A DNA stretch of 64,000 nucleotides from assembly GCA_958496175.1 (NCBI GenBank), contig OY292274.1:7502001-7566000 (forward strand), in the 5' to 3' direction. Below, piece by piece: positions 1 to 12,310 of this stretch; within the stretch, counting starts at the first letter, position 1; every line of letters begins with the position of its first letter. The notes beneath the pieces are model-generated. The model had not been told where the DNA came from and did no database searches. It saw nothing but the letters and a program-made list of their open reading frames with translations. The position numbers and the translations under genes are program-made. Origin of the DNA: Sisyra terminalis. Taxonomy: Eukaryota; Arthropoda; Insecta; Neuroptera; Sisyridae.

Positions 1-1500
1 TGGTATTGATACTGAAGCTCAATGAGTACCTACGTTCTCCAATTTTTTTTGACCAGTTGTTATTGGTCTTGCACCTTATTGGCGACTAAGACCGTATAAT
101 AAGAGTAGCAAAATTGTTAATCCACACTCAATTAATTTTAGCTCCCATTACCCTGTTCTTTAAAAGCTCATGGAAATATAAAATAGAATATTAGAGACAA
201 AACGCATTCCTGTTGCACCTTCTTTCTAATTTGTATGATGTTTACCATATTGTTGATGTTATTCCTGGATAAGTTTTTTTTAAGAAACTGCATTAATTTG
301 TAGAACTATACGCAAAAAAATGTCTTTTCGTAATGTTTGTCACTTCGAAACCCAGATAAGCATTCTTTTTTTGATCATAATAGTTTTCATCAATCATAAT
401 AGGCAAATATTTGCGTTGCGATTGTTGCATCTTTTGTTTTCAAACTTTGAATCTTAATTGTGAGTCGCTTATTTTTTTCACATTATTAAATATTATTATT
501 CTCTTAAACGTTGCAAATGAAAATTAATAGGATTCACAAAAGTTAAATCCACTTTGTCGACTTCAAATATTAAAGTTTGGATTAAGAAAAATTGAGTAAG
601 TTAATGAAAAAATTTATTAAAAAATGTTTCATCTAAAGCATGTGCATTTAATGATTTTTTTCAGACATTGTAAGCTTAATAGAAGCTATAATGACATAAG
701 GAAAGACAGAAAGAAGAGAAGCAAACAAAGAAAGAAATTAATTGTTGTGTTTCATAAAAATGCAAACGAGTCGTTGGTTTACGACTTCACATAATTTTTT
801 CGGCACGAAAAAAACTGTAGTTTATAAATAGAATTAAAACACTAGTGGAAACTAGCAAAAAAAAAGCTCAATTTAAGCGCTGCTAGTGAATTCATTTCAA
901 TGCTTGTGGACGGTCAAAAATATTATAGACATTATGATAGTCGAATATTTTCCAGAAAATTAAATTCCTAAACGGACAAATTGAATATTTTTACGGAAAC
1001 TATTTTATTATCTTATCTTTATAGCTGTATTTAACCCGTGCTGGTTATTGTAAAAAATTTATGAGACACTTAATTTTAATGTACAAATAAATATGTTGAA
1101 AACTTGTTTATTTTCAAAAGCCAAAATTTTAAAGACGATTACGTGTTGTGTGTAATAAAGTTTTATGTGTCCATTTTGTACTGACTAAAGTAAAAAATTC
1201 ATTAGATGAAATTAAAAACAAAAAAAGCAAAATTCTTTCTGGGAAAATTGTAATTTCGTATGAACTCTTATTAATTTTCTTGGGATTTTGCTATTGCCGA
1301 CTATATACGAGTAAAATAAAGAAAGTCTATCAAGGTTTAAGAAAAAGAAAACTGTCGGCTTCTGTTTTGTAATTAGGAGGATGAAGGGATGTTAAAAGAG
1401 GGCTTTAAAAATGGTTCTTATTGAAATACGGATTAAAAGCTCGACAGAATAACAATAACAGTGGTTTTGCTTTAGTTAACACGCAGCAATTAACTGTAGA
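1..1500. other. AT-rich non-coding stretch
   Basis: I see no coding region, RNA gene or terminal-repeat element here. The one sizeable open frame (1148-1372, plus) encodes a low-complexity, lysine-rich 74-residue peptide with no recognisable motif and AT-driven codons. I treat it as chance. Confidence 0.6.
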
Positions 1501-3074
1501 CAGTGGCGTGCATTACATATAGACAAAAAACACTGCCTACCCTACATAATTCAGATAAATATTTATAATCTTGTTCTGATATCTAGTTTTATTTTATTTA
1601 CGAGTACTAACAAATATCAATAAAGAAAAAAAATCTTAACGGATATCATCTATACAGTATAGTGATTATGCCAGCTCATTCGTTCGTTCAATTTCAAGTA
1701 AGCGACTGGTAATATTTGCATTGCAATGCACTAGCGCTCATGGCAACGCCGCGGGAAAGACACAAACTATTCGTGCCTAAATATTTATATGTGTGCACTA
1801 ATAGCTATATGTGTGTCAATGTGTGGGTTCGTATAAAAACAACAATACAAATATACAATTCCACACATACAACCTCATAGAAAGAACCTGTCTTCTTACA
1901 ACACGACAAATTACGAAAATTCCCGAAGTAGCATAGTTTCTTATTCATTATCAAAGTTTGAATTTGATTGATCTCAATAATCGATTTAACGATCAGTAAT
2001 CTACGTACATTTTTATTATTTAATTCTAATAAATTTTAATAATGTATTATCTTTTATCTGTATAATTTAATTCTGACAATTATATTGTATTTCTTTAATA
2101 AAGTTTACAAAATGAATCTATGGATATCTGTGGTTTAAAATATCAACATCATTATTTACCCTATACCGATTAGACAATAAAATTTTAAAGTGTCAATTTT
2201 CCGAAATTTGTTTTTGCTAATCGATGGGGAATCGTTCGTAGAGGTTTGTGAAAGAAACCGTTTCATTTGTGACAAATTAGATTAGCGGTAATAAATTAAT
2301 TAAGAAAAAGTAATTATATATTCATTGATATAGTAAAATGTTAAAAAAATAAGGTTTAAACCAGCAAACAGTAACAAAAATGAGGGAAAATTTAGGAAAC
2401 GGTTGGTTAAAACTAAAACTAAAAAAAAAGTTAAAAAAAATATTTTCCGAATTTAAAAAAACACTTAATGTTCTACTTCGTATATATATTTTCAACAATT
2501 TTTGGTGTGAATAATTGAATTTCACAAACGATGAAAAAATTTTGGAGAAAAGCCTGTTTAATTATGTTTCCATTTAAATTATTTTGTAAAATTTTGGGAA
2601 AATATAATTTGAGGAAAAAAATTAATTTCATAATTACCTTTTTTTCCATTTTTTCGAAGGGGGGAGGTTCTGTTTAATTGTCCTTAACTTTTTTTTTTAG
2701 TTTTACATCTAACCAACCGTTTGCTTAATTTTCCCGCATTTTGTTATTGTATGTCGCTTTGAACCATATTTTCTTAACATTTTACTATATCAATGATGGC
2801 TAATTAATTAATTAATTTTTCTTAATTAATTTATTACCGCTAAACTGTTTTATTACAAATGAAACGGTTTCTTTCAGATACCTCTACAAACGATTTCCCA
2901 TCGACTGGCAAAAAAAAATTCGGAAAATTCACACTTTAAAATTTTGTTGGCTAATCGGTATAGGGTTCATTATTTACTCATCATGACGACGAACTAAAAC
3001 CAATATGCAGCATTTTTGATTATATTAAAATGGCTTTAAAAAATTTCTGTCTAAAATCTCTGTTCACGCCACTG
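1501..3074. mobile_element. hAT-like non-autonomous DNA transposon, with a nested element
   Basis: The left end reads CAGTGGCGTG and the right end CACGCCACTG, a perfect 10-bp terminal inverted repeat of the kind common in hAT elements. The flanking 8-mers are ACTGTAGA (1493-1500) and ACTATAGT (3075-3082), matching at 6 of 8 positions, as expected for an aged 8-bp hAT target duplication. No transposase frame remains. A separate foldback element (2158-2966) sits inside it, so this is the older insertion. The assignment rests on terminal motifs and duplication length only. Confidence 0.6.
2158..2966. mobile_element. Foldback (long-TIR) element with 9-bp target duplication
   Basis: The ends are perfect inverted copies of ACCCTATACCGATTAG. 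The inverted repeat runs deep into the element on both sides, roughly 2158-2480 against 2690-2966. Directly outside is a perfect 9-bp direct repeat, TCATTATTT, at 2149-2157 and 2967-2975. Long TIRs with a 9-bp duplication are typical of Mutator-like or foldback elements. No transposase is encoded, so it must have been mobilised in trans. The minus-strand open frame at 2322-2525 lies across the left arm and is not a gene. Confidence 0.75.
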
Positions 3075-4764
3075 ACTATAGTTTGCTCAGGGAAGGTTTT
3101 CCTGTATTATTGTTATTATACCGATTGCCATTCAAGACGCACACGGGCAGGTGAGTCATTACAGGAATCATGACATTGCATGCCGCTTTTAGTTCACTCA
3201 AACAGTAGACATTCTGATATGTGTAATTATTTATATCTGAATCAAGTTTCTCGCTGCTTTTTTGACGACAAAAAATTTATAATAGCTTTTAATTTGTAGG
3301 GGAAAATATTCTTGACGTTTTTTTTTTTTTTCATGTAATTGATCATTTGCTAACACGCAAGTGTAATATATGAACAAACGTGCGATGTGAACTCGACTTG
3401 GTTACTAAAATTACATCCGATTATGTCTTTCATACTGTAAATGAAAGAGATAATTTCTGCTTGTGATATGGGATTCATCTGAGACGTCTTATTAAAAAGC
3501 CACCGAGGAACACAATTTCCAGTTGCTAATGGTCGAATAAAGAAGTCGTTGTGTCAATCATCAGGCTCACAAGCTGAAAATTCGACATTTTATTAAAACT
3601 ATTTGTCAGTGGAAAGTGAACATCCGCCGTAGAGTAAGCGGCACCAAAACATAAATTCGAGAGTACCGAGCCGCGCGCTAAATGAAACACTTAATTCTGT
3701 CTGTTTCACACAATGAAGTATGCACGGAGGCTCTCTAGATTAAATTCAGCAGCGCAAATGGAGAATGATTTATTCCACATAAATCTACAACCCCCATTTT
3801 ATACTCACAGAACGTAATTCTGTCTTCACGCCATTCTTCGTCCCGTTCCGCACGGTCAAAATCAACTCATTCGCGCCCTAAACCCATATACCTCGTCATT
3901 ATTTACATAATAATGTAACAAAGAAGGTCCCGATTACACATCTTTTGTTTCACAATAAGCCTGGAAATTTATTATCGGTATGAAAATTTCAATAAGTGAC
4001 TGCTAATGAAAACAGCCTTCACATGTAAATAGTTAGTTAATTAAATGACAATATAAACTGTTACATAAATAAACATAAAACGCGTGAAATTAAGCTTGCA
4101 CTTTTTTATCTTGCCTCCAAATCCGCAAAGCTCCACTTACCAAAATATATTTCATTTTAAATTGTTTACTGAACTGCAAATTCAATATAAACTTTTAAAT
4201 CTTGTTTGGTTAAGTTATTTTATTCTTACATATTTATGGAGAGCTTTTTTCAATCCAAACTTTCCAATTCCTTCACTCAAGTAGTTACATAAATCACTGA
4301 CATATTTTTCATCTTCAAAAAAAACTCGTTAAATTGAATGAATTTTATTGTAATATATCTTATAGAATTGAGTTAAAAATCTTATGACACAAATATGGAT
4401 TTTTATGCACAAAAATTACAAACAGTTCATTGTATTTATCATTTGTTTAATATTTAATCTCATTGCAAATTCAAATAAAATGAGCTCATACTACTGCAAT
4501 TCGTATCATCGATTTTCAACAAGAGTGACACAAATCAAGAATGTTCGATTTTAATAAAACCGTATTGAATGTTATAGGCAAAAGAATATTGTCCCTACTT
4601 CATTATTCAAAAGGATAGAGCAACTTTTTTGCTATTTGATTTGTAATCATTAACTTTCTACCTCTTTAAAGCAAATTTTACTTTTGATATTGAAAATAGC
4701 ATTCTGTATTTTAGAAGTATCGTTATTCTTTTCACAAAAATTGAAAATGATATCGTTTTTATCA
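3075..4764. other. Non-coding stretch, locally less AT-rich
   Basis: No convincing coding or repeat structure. The part from about 3480 to 3900 is less AT-rich than its surroundings and could be old single-copy sequence. The plus-strand open frame at 4084-4284 has no recognisable motif. Confidence 0.5.
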
Positions 4765-7037
4765 TCTATACTACTATATAAAATTCTTCTCTGTCTTACT
4801 TTTTTTTTATTTAAGGATAAATATTTGTTTAAAATGGCCCTTATTCCAAATTTGACATTTTTAAAATTTTTGTCTGTCTGTCTGTGTGTCCCGATTTAAC
4901 TAAAGAACGGAACTACCAAATTTAAAGAAATTTGGTTTTAAGATACAACACAATTTCCCACACATGTAAGGCTACTTATCATTCCTTAAAAATAATAAGG
5001 GAAGGTGTTCCCTAGGTGTTAAGAAACTTGGTTTAGGGAACAAGGGGGCCATGAAGTTCAGATTTTTGATTTGAAGTGATGGCGGTGAGTTTAACAGTGA
5101 AAACAATGAAAGTGGCAAAATGGTTTTTATTGTTAACAATTTTGAAAAATAGAACAAAAAAATAAATTATTTAATCATTATTGAGCCGATCGTCAACCTA
5201 TAAAGTAATGTTACCAAGTTTCTAAAAAGTAAAGTAATGTACCAAGTATACCGAAAATAAAACATTGTACCAAATTTAATACCAAGAATCACTCAAGTGA
5301 TCGAAACACTCAAGTGAGATTAATTTTTTACTTGAGAAAATAAACACTAGGGATGAAACAGAAATTTTTACTTTAGACAGGTGAGTTATATATCATTGAA
5401 AAAGTAATTAAAAGCTAGAAAATAATCAATAAAAATATTTTTAGTTGAACTGATAAAAAGCACAGTAAATTCAATTTACAGTCTAAAAAATTGCCTCTTT
5501 GAAATATAAACATTTTTATATATTTTATTCATAGTTGATGTTAATAGCGTAATGTCTTACACATCTGACATTCTAATGCTACTAATTAAAAAGACGTCGG
5601 TTCAAACCTTACAGTAAACTTATTTTTTTTTACAAAGTTGTTGTAAATAGACCCTTAGGGTTGATCAATAAGGAAATATTAGCGAAAAAAAGTAATAGTA
5701 GTAATAATAATAATAATGGTAAAAAAACTTAAAGTAAATATTTTTTTAAAACCTTGCATACATAAAGTTGTGTTTTTATATAACCTCTCTGACTAATGAA
5801 ATTCATCTAATCGGTGTATTCCTTATAAGAAGTAGACATCTGATATTTTTTTTTTGAAAATTCCTACCCTAAAAGAGTAAAAGGGGTGACTAAGTTTTTA
5901 TGAGAAACTATAGAGTTAATCAACAATCGAAATTTTGAATTTAATAAGTGTAATTAATAAATAAATAATTAATTAATAATAAGTTTCTGTTTTTGTTATA
6001 TCATTTTAATAACAGCATTTTAAATAAGGTAATTTTACTAAATTAGTATGAAAGTTTATGTAGTAGGTACTTATACCAAATACCAAAGAGGCGGTTTTTA
6101 ATTTTTGTTTGTTTTTCAACAATCAAGCTTTTTAAAATCAAATTTTATGAACCAATGAATGTGACCTGGAGCAATTTTGTATTCTGCTGAAAAGCATTAA
6201 GAGAGCAATTTTTTTGTCATATATTTCATTATCAATTAAAATATACAATCTTCCAAACTAACTTTTCTTCGGTTTTTAAAACAATTTGAAAACCAATTAT
6301 TGCTATTGAAAATAAATAAAATATTCGAATTTACTTCCACGCTTTCAATCTATTTCCAATATTGTTTGTACATTTAACGACGTCCAAATATGCGAAATCG
6401 AATAGCTTTTTAGTCATGATGATCAAAATAAAGAAGGTAATAATTTTTTTCGTTTTACATTGTATTTTCCAATATTATTGCATATTTGTGTCGATGGAAT
6501 TTGGAAAGTGTTTTTCTTATACGATGCAGATATAATATAATAAGAAAGGATTTTTGATAATTCCTCCCCTAAAAAAATGAAAAATGGTAGCAAAGTTTGT
6601 ACGACATAACATCTTATAAACAATCGAATTTTCAAATTTAATTATAAAAGTATTTAAGACGAAACGTAATTACTTTTTATTTTAAAACATAGTTGGTTCA
6701 ACATAAGAAACAAAAACTTTTAGTCTACTTAAAAATTTAAACTCTAATAGATATATCTGATGATTAAGTTAAGTTTATAAGTGACCATTAAGTTTTTTGG
6801 CTTTCAAATATTGTAAACCTGAAAATCCGAAATACGTATTCACAAATAAATACATTTATGAGCGAATATGACAAAAATTATAAAGTTGACAAAATAGTGT
6901 TTTAAGTATGATTAAGTTTCTCGTAAAAAAAAAATAAGAAAAATAAAATTTTCCGTATACCACGTCAAACAGCACATTTAAAAGGAAAATGTAACCAACA
7001 CCTACGTTACGCAGACGAAGTCGCGGGGATCAGCTAG
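4765..7037 (+). mobile_element. Complete non-autonomous Helitron, main family
   Basis: It starts TCTATACTACTATATAAAA after host A4764 and ends GGGGATCAGCTAG before host T7038, matching the Helitron rule of 5'-TC, 3'-CTAG and insertion between A and T without target duplication. About ten bases before the end, CGC-A-GAC and GTCGCG pair around a GAA loop to form the expected 3' hairpin. The 2.3-kb interior encodes no Rep or helicase. It carries a TCTG-rich stretch near the 5' end, a tRNA-like block (5540-5612) and segments shared with the copies at 44944, 51542 and 59100. The open frames at 4684-4899, 4972-5157 (minus) and 6423-6635 (minus) lie inside it and carry no motif. Confidence 0.88.
5540..5612 (+). 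promoter_or_regulatory. tRNA-like Pol III promoter block (copy 1)
   Basis: An A-box-like TAGCGTAATGTC is followed about 45 bases later by a B-box-like GGTTCAAACC, then by a run of T that could end Pol III transcription. This copy departs from the B-box consensus at the second half. The same block recurs in four other Helitron segments. The anticodon and acceptor arms do not pair well, so this is tRNA-derived rather than a functional tRNA gene. Confidence 0.5.
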
Positions 7038-8220
7038 TTCAGTATAAACTTGTTATTTACATGGAACCAAGTAGGAAATAAAAAGCAAAAGTTTAAACTA
7101 ATAAATATAAAAATTTAAAATTACTGTTCAGTAGGAAAAATTTATAGAATAGCACAAAAACTTTTTACTGAATAACTATAGGAGTTATTATTTATGTAGT
7201 ATGACTTGATTTTCTTTATTCTTTTCATAATGTGATTCAATAGTTACCACAGTAGCTGTAGAAACTTTTTCAGGTAGGTTTTTTAAATAAAATTTACCCT
7301 ATCAATGAAATTACCAAATATTCCAATGAAATGAACTGTTTTTATTGTTAAAACTACGGTTATAATTGCACTATGTTTTAAAGCCTGACGGCGGATTCTT
7401 GAATGTCTTGATAAAATAAAATGAAAATATTAAAAATTTCCATTTCACCACTGAATCCTTTGTATTGTTTTTAAGCACAAAAAAAGGTGAAACCTTAGTT
7501 GCAAACAATTATCTTTTTCTTTTGAAGATCCAAAGAAAACCATTTAAAAAAGTAAAAAAAAAAACAAATTTTAAGTATCGATATCTGGTAAACTAAGCGA
7601 TATATCGAAAAACTTTCCATTTTATTTCGTAGAGATCTATAAGAATCCATGTTTAGTCTTCAAATTGTAGCACCATAAAAACTGAAATCTTCCCAATTTT
7701 AATGATAGTTAACCAGCCCAAATAGCTTATTTAGTTAGAAAAACATTCAGCGGAAAGGCCAAAATATTTTTTTTTTATTGCAATCTACCGTCGCTTTATA
7801 ACTATAATACTATAGCTTTTAGCCGTTCTTGCATAAAATCAACGATGCTTCATTTATCACTGTTGTGTCCGTATTGTTGATATGGAGTAATTTTAACGGC
7901 AAATTTAAAGAAAGACATAAGTGCAATTTAGCGATAACCATATATAATTTCGATATGATACTCTGCCATATAAAAGAAAACCCCTTTTCAAATATAATTA
8001 CACAAATATCTCAAAGCTGACATTTTTTGAATTATGTCACCCTTGTCGAAAAACAACGATATGAAGAAAACTTCTTTATCATTTCTATATATCTTTTTTA
8101 CTAACGGAACAATTAGATCATGAAATTTTGTAAAAGAACGGATTATTTAGCAGATCGGTTTGATAAAAAAAAAATATTATTCTGATACGAATAAATATTA
8201 CGTTCAATAATATGTTACAA
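7038..8220. other. AT-rich non-coding stretch
   Basis: Nothing recognisable. The 63-codon plus-strand open frame at 7829-8020 has no identifiable motif. Confidence 0.5.
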
Positions 8221-8256
8221 CCAGCTGATGCCCGCAACTTCGTGTACGTGACGATA
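8221..8256 (-). mobile_element. Helitron 3' terminus (minus strand), body not delimited
   Basis: Read on the minus strand, this ends in CGAAGTTGCGGGCATCAGCTGG, closely resembling the 3' ends of the main Helitron family, and is followed by T. The end CTGG fits the CTRR rule. The hairpin pairs only partly. The body extends rightward, but I could not find the 5'-TC end, so only the terminus is annotated. Confidence 0.5.
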
Positions 8257-9308
8257 TGATAGTATTAATTCCTTTTCAAATTTGCATATTTAAGGATTGT
8301 TTTTCGATAATTATATATTCTAACAAAATGCGTATTAAAACCATCAAATTCATGTTTTAACGCCTTTAAACCGGCACATTTTATAAAATGGTGATATTTT
8401 AAAAAAACTATTTAAAATATATACCTAAATATAAAACATCTTGAAACAAAAACTTACTTTGTATATACCGTCAGAAATAAGAATTTATTACAATAGTAGT
8501 AGAGCTTTGAATTTAGTAAAACGTTGATTTTATTCCGGCATAAACACTACATACTTTGACACTTCAATTAAATGTTTTATCCTGTTAATAGCAGCATTAT
8601 TTTGGTTGTTATTTAAATTTCAAACAGACAAATTTAATTTAACGTCCATATCACAATCTTATAACAAGTAATAATTTAGTATTGATGCGATTATCGCCGA
8701 AAAGGCAGAAGTTTATTCTCTTCATATCTATGAGTATAAGTCTGTTGGTCGGTGTCTTATATAGTTTATATTGTTTAGTAGGATTGGATTGTTATCACTT
8801 AGTTTATGAATAGACATATGTTTAGAGTGATGGTGTAAGCTCTGTCTATGTGAGCTTCATTGTAAAGAAAACAATAACCTCCTTTGTCTGTAATATATAT
8901 TCATGATGAAAATCCCTATTCTAGATCATAATCATTTACTCCATTCCTTGTTTGCATAAACATTAAATTCATGATATAGAAAATAATTTAAAAGAGCAAT
9001 ACTTGAAAAAAGCTGCGCTATGTTATTCAAAACCATATAAAAATATTTACAAGGCATACATGAAAATTAAAAACAAATTACCATCAAATTAAATTAATAT
9101 AATTTAAAATGTTACAGTTAATATCCGACACAACTTTGGTTTCAACCAGAAATTGGAGTTTTAATCTAGTTTAATATTTGAAGTTTCAGCAGAAAAAATT
9201 TCAAAACTACCTTCGTAAGAATTCTTTTAGTCTTCGGAATCGATTGGTTCATTTGACTCTATGTAAATCCAGTGCTTTAATTTTAACATTGTTCATACAA
9301 GACACCTA
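8257..9308. other. Probable Helitron body grading into unannotated DNA
   Basis: The first few hundred bases probably belong to the minus-strand Helitron whose end lies at 8221. No matching 5' end is visible. No gene is seen. Confidence 0.35.
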
Positions 9309-10849
9309 AGGGTCAGTCCAATTCAGTCGGTCCAGCACTGGTCGCTTGACTATTTTTTTTTAATTCTGTTTTTTTTTTTGCTGTCACCCCAACCTGTTGG
9401 TAGTTCAAATTCATCATTATTTTAATTTTATTGTTTTTAGTTTTCCGGCGGTGGCCATATTAGTTTTACTAAGCGCAGACATTTTCGCATTTTTAAGGGT
9501 TTGCGGAAACTCGATTATCTCAGGCCCTATTTGTCCTATCAAAATGAAACTAAAAACAGTGTGTTCATGAAAATATAAGCTATAAGGTTGTAATAAAACG
9601 TTTTCACCTAAATCTGATTCTAAAAGGTGAAATTTCAGCCTAAACTTTTAGCTCTCATTTGTAAAAACTCCCATTTTCACGGAAATATTGTGGTGGAAGG
9701 GAAAGAGTCTACACGTTGAAACTTTTTTTACAAACAATTAAGGTACTAGTTGTATTCAAAAACAAAATTTTAAGTCTAAGACTTTAAGCCATTTTAAAAT
9801 AAAAAATTACAAAATTTGGAAATTTTCAAATTTCTGAGCTCAATATCTCTGGTAGGACTAGATAAAAATCTGAAATATCACGCCATTATACTACTGTATG
9901 ATATTATAATGTACCTAAAATTTGGAGTTTGAGATTTGACTAGAAGCAGAGGTATTGCAAGCACAAAATGTCAAAATAATGCATACTTCAGTAGGTGAAT
10001 ATAATGTATTTAACCATTTAATATGTGATATATACTTGGCAAAAAGGGCATTTTACACAAAACAACATATATATACTCTGGACTAAGTGTTATTTATATC
10101 TTAAATTTAAAACATACACTTCTTTTTGAAAGCTGATAATGTATGTACGTATCCATAGTCATGGTTAAATACATTATATTCACCTACTGAAGTATGCATT
10201 ATTTTGACATTTTGTGCTTGCAATACCTCTGGCACTAGTCAAATCTCAAACTCCAAATTTTAGGTACATAATACTATCATACAGTACTATAATGAGGTGA
10301 TATTTCAAATTTTTCTCTGGTCCCCCACCAGAGATATTGAGCTTAGCAAATTGCAAATTTTGAAAAAATCCAAATTTTTTTATTGAATACAACTAGTACT
10401 AATTGTTTGTAAAAAAAGTTTTAACGTGTAGACTCTTTCCCTTCCTTCACAATCTTTCCGTGAAATTTGGAGTTTTTACAAATGAGAAAAATTTAGCCTA
10501 AAAATTTAGGCTGAAATTTCACCTCTTAGAATTACATTTAGGTGAAAACGTCTTGTTACAACCTTAAAGCTTATATTTTCATGAACTCACTGCTTTTAGT
10601 TTCAGTTTGATAGAACAAATAGGGCCTGAGATAACCAAGTTTCCGCAAACCCTTAAAACTGCGAAAATGTCTGCGCCTAGTAAAACTAATATGGCCACCG
10701 CCGGAAAACTGAAAACAATAAAATTATAATAATGATGAATTTGAACTACCAATATTTTGGGGTGATAGCACACATAAAAATATTTTTTTGAAAATGGCCA
10801 AGCAATCATTTCATACATTTTTGGGCCACTTTATTTGAACTGGCCCCTA
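9309..10849. repeat. 1.5-kb palindromic (foldback-type) element
   Basis: The left arm (about 9309-10060) is repeated in reverse complement in the right arm (about 10115-10849) around a centre near 10085. Paired landmarks include CCGGCGGTGGCCATATTAG with CTAATATGGCCACCGCCGG, and ATAATGCATACTTCAGTAGG with its complement. The outer ends are less conserved: TAAGGGTCAGTCC on the left and, in complement, TAGGGGCCAGTTC on the right. A target duplication could not be fixed. No transposase is encoded. The minus-strand frame at 10579-10818 is a by-product of the right arm. Confidence 0.8.
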
Positions 10850-11844
10850 ATTCATTTTCTTTATTTATGAAGGCTATTTTTAGATAGACAAAATTTATAA
10901 AAAATATTAAACAAAAGATTTATTTTACCTAAAAAATTTGGATTAGGCTTACACTAATGCTAAAAGGGTGACCTTATTACGGTTTCGGTTTAAAACTTTG
11001 CCGCACAAAAATCTTAAGAAACCATTTTGCTTAGAAATTTCAATCGATGCTTCGACTGTTAGTCTCTTTCGATAATATGATTAAGTAACGTAATATTTAT
11101 TTTAATCATTATCTATTATGAAAAATATATTTGCTTATATCAGCAAATAAAGTTGGAAATTTAATATATTTAAATAATTTAATAAAAAGTAGAAAAATCT
11201 TTCGTTTTCCTGCTTATAGGTGTTTCATTTTGATTTAGAGCTTTTCTTTTCTATTATACAGATGGGCGCTATGATTCAGTTACTGAAAAACCGATATTGC
11301 GGAAAATGAACACTGGAAGTGTTTAATAATTGGGCCTCAGGAGAAATGTTGGACTTTATATTTAACCTTTTAAAATAACCATTACCTATATAATTTATCT
11401 CAAAATTTAAACAAAAACCAAAATTGGATGTATTGTCAAAAATAAAATACTTTACTAAAGGATGCATGGTAAAATTAAACTTAACTTGATTGTTTCAGAA
11501 ATATTAAAAACTGAAATGCATTTTTGAGGTGAAAACTTCTTTAGCATCGTTGTGACTAGAAATTTTATGAAACGACAAGCAGCAATAAAAAGAGAAGCAT
11601 ATACATATCTCTATAAGATTTAACACGAGACTGAATGAGGTAGGAAATATTAGTTTTTCCTTATGGTTTTGCGCGCCTGCGTATTACGCTACTAGAGAAT
11701 GGTTTTCATAGCGACCAATAATAACCGTGTTAAATTGCTTATTATAATTGTGATCATTAACATTTGATTATTTTAATAAAATTAATTTTTAGGTTTACTG
11801 TAAATAAATACGGATTATTGTCATAATTATCAAAAAAGTAAAGA
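10850..11844. other. AT-rich non-coding stretch
   Basis: No supported feature. The minus-strand open frame 11276-11467 has no recognisable motif. The region just before 11790 ends in a T-rich run and AG, possibly the edge of the protein remnant that follows. Confidence 0.45.
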
Positions 11845-12310
11845 AAACAAGGCTATAAAGACGTCAAAAAGTTCAACAGAACGTGTTCGTGAATTTCGGG
11901 CACGCCGAAAAGCATTATTAAATAAAAAAAATAGTTCTTATACGTTTATTAATAATTCGACTGTCCAAAATAGTGAAAATGATGCTAGTTAATACTTAAA
12001 TATTTTCTAATCGCAAATTTCGTCCTTAATCACGAAATTTCAATAAAATAAAAGCTAATTTGAAATTAATTCTGATATCACATAATATTATGAGCTGTTT
12101 TTCAGGTGGTACTCAAATGAATGTACAGCCAATTCCTTAGGTACTCACAATTTCGTCGAAATAAAGTTGCTCATGAAGAATTTCGTTTAACAATTTTTTA
12201 ACAATATGTTCGGTCATAATATGTGCGCGTTTTGTGAATGATTGTGATTCCAACGAAATTTAAAACCACAACGCCCAGGACATGAAGATATTTTAAGATA
12301 AATAATTAAA
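11845..12310 (+). pseudogene. Remnant of a Helitron-type protein N-terminal region
   Basis: From about 11845 a short frame reads SSTERVREFRARRKALL within a lysine-rich context and stops near 11992. Basic segments of this style open many animal Helitron-associated proteins. About 200 bases later, after stops and frameshifts, another stretch reads FGHNMCAFCE then FQRNLKP and HEDILR. This resembles the cysteine-containing motif after the basic segment in those proteins (pattern: FGHSC..CDRLWF). I infer a decayed autonomous Helitron ORF or a captured piece of one. The family link is from memory of motifs. Confidence 0.42.

Noticed and set aside
5540..5612. A functional tRNA gene
   Set aside because: A and B boxes are present, but acceptor and anticodon arms do not fold properly and all copies lie inside Helitrons.
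10579..10818. 79-residue minus-strand open frame with a hydrophobic segment
   Set aside because: It lies in the right arm of the 9309-10849 palindrome, and its partner arm carries the same sequence with breaks. It is non-coding repeat DNA.
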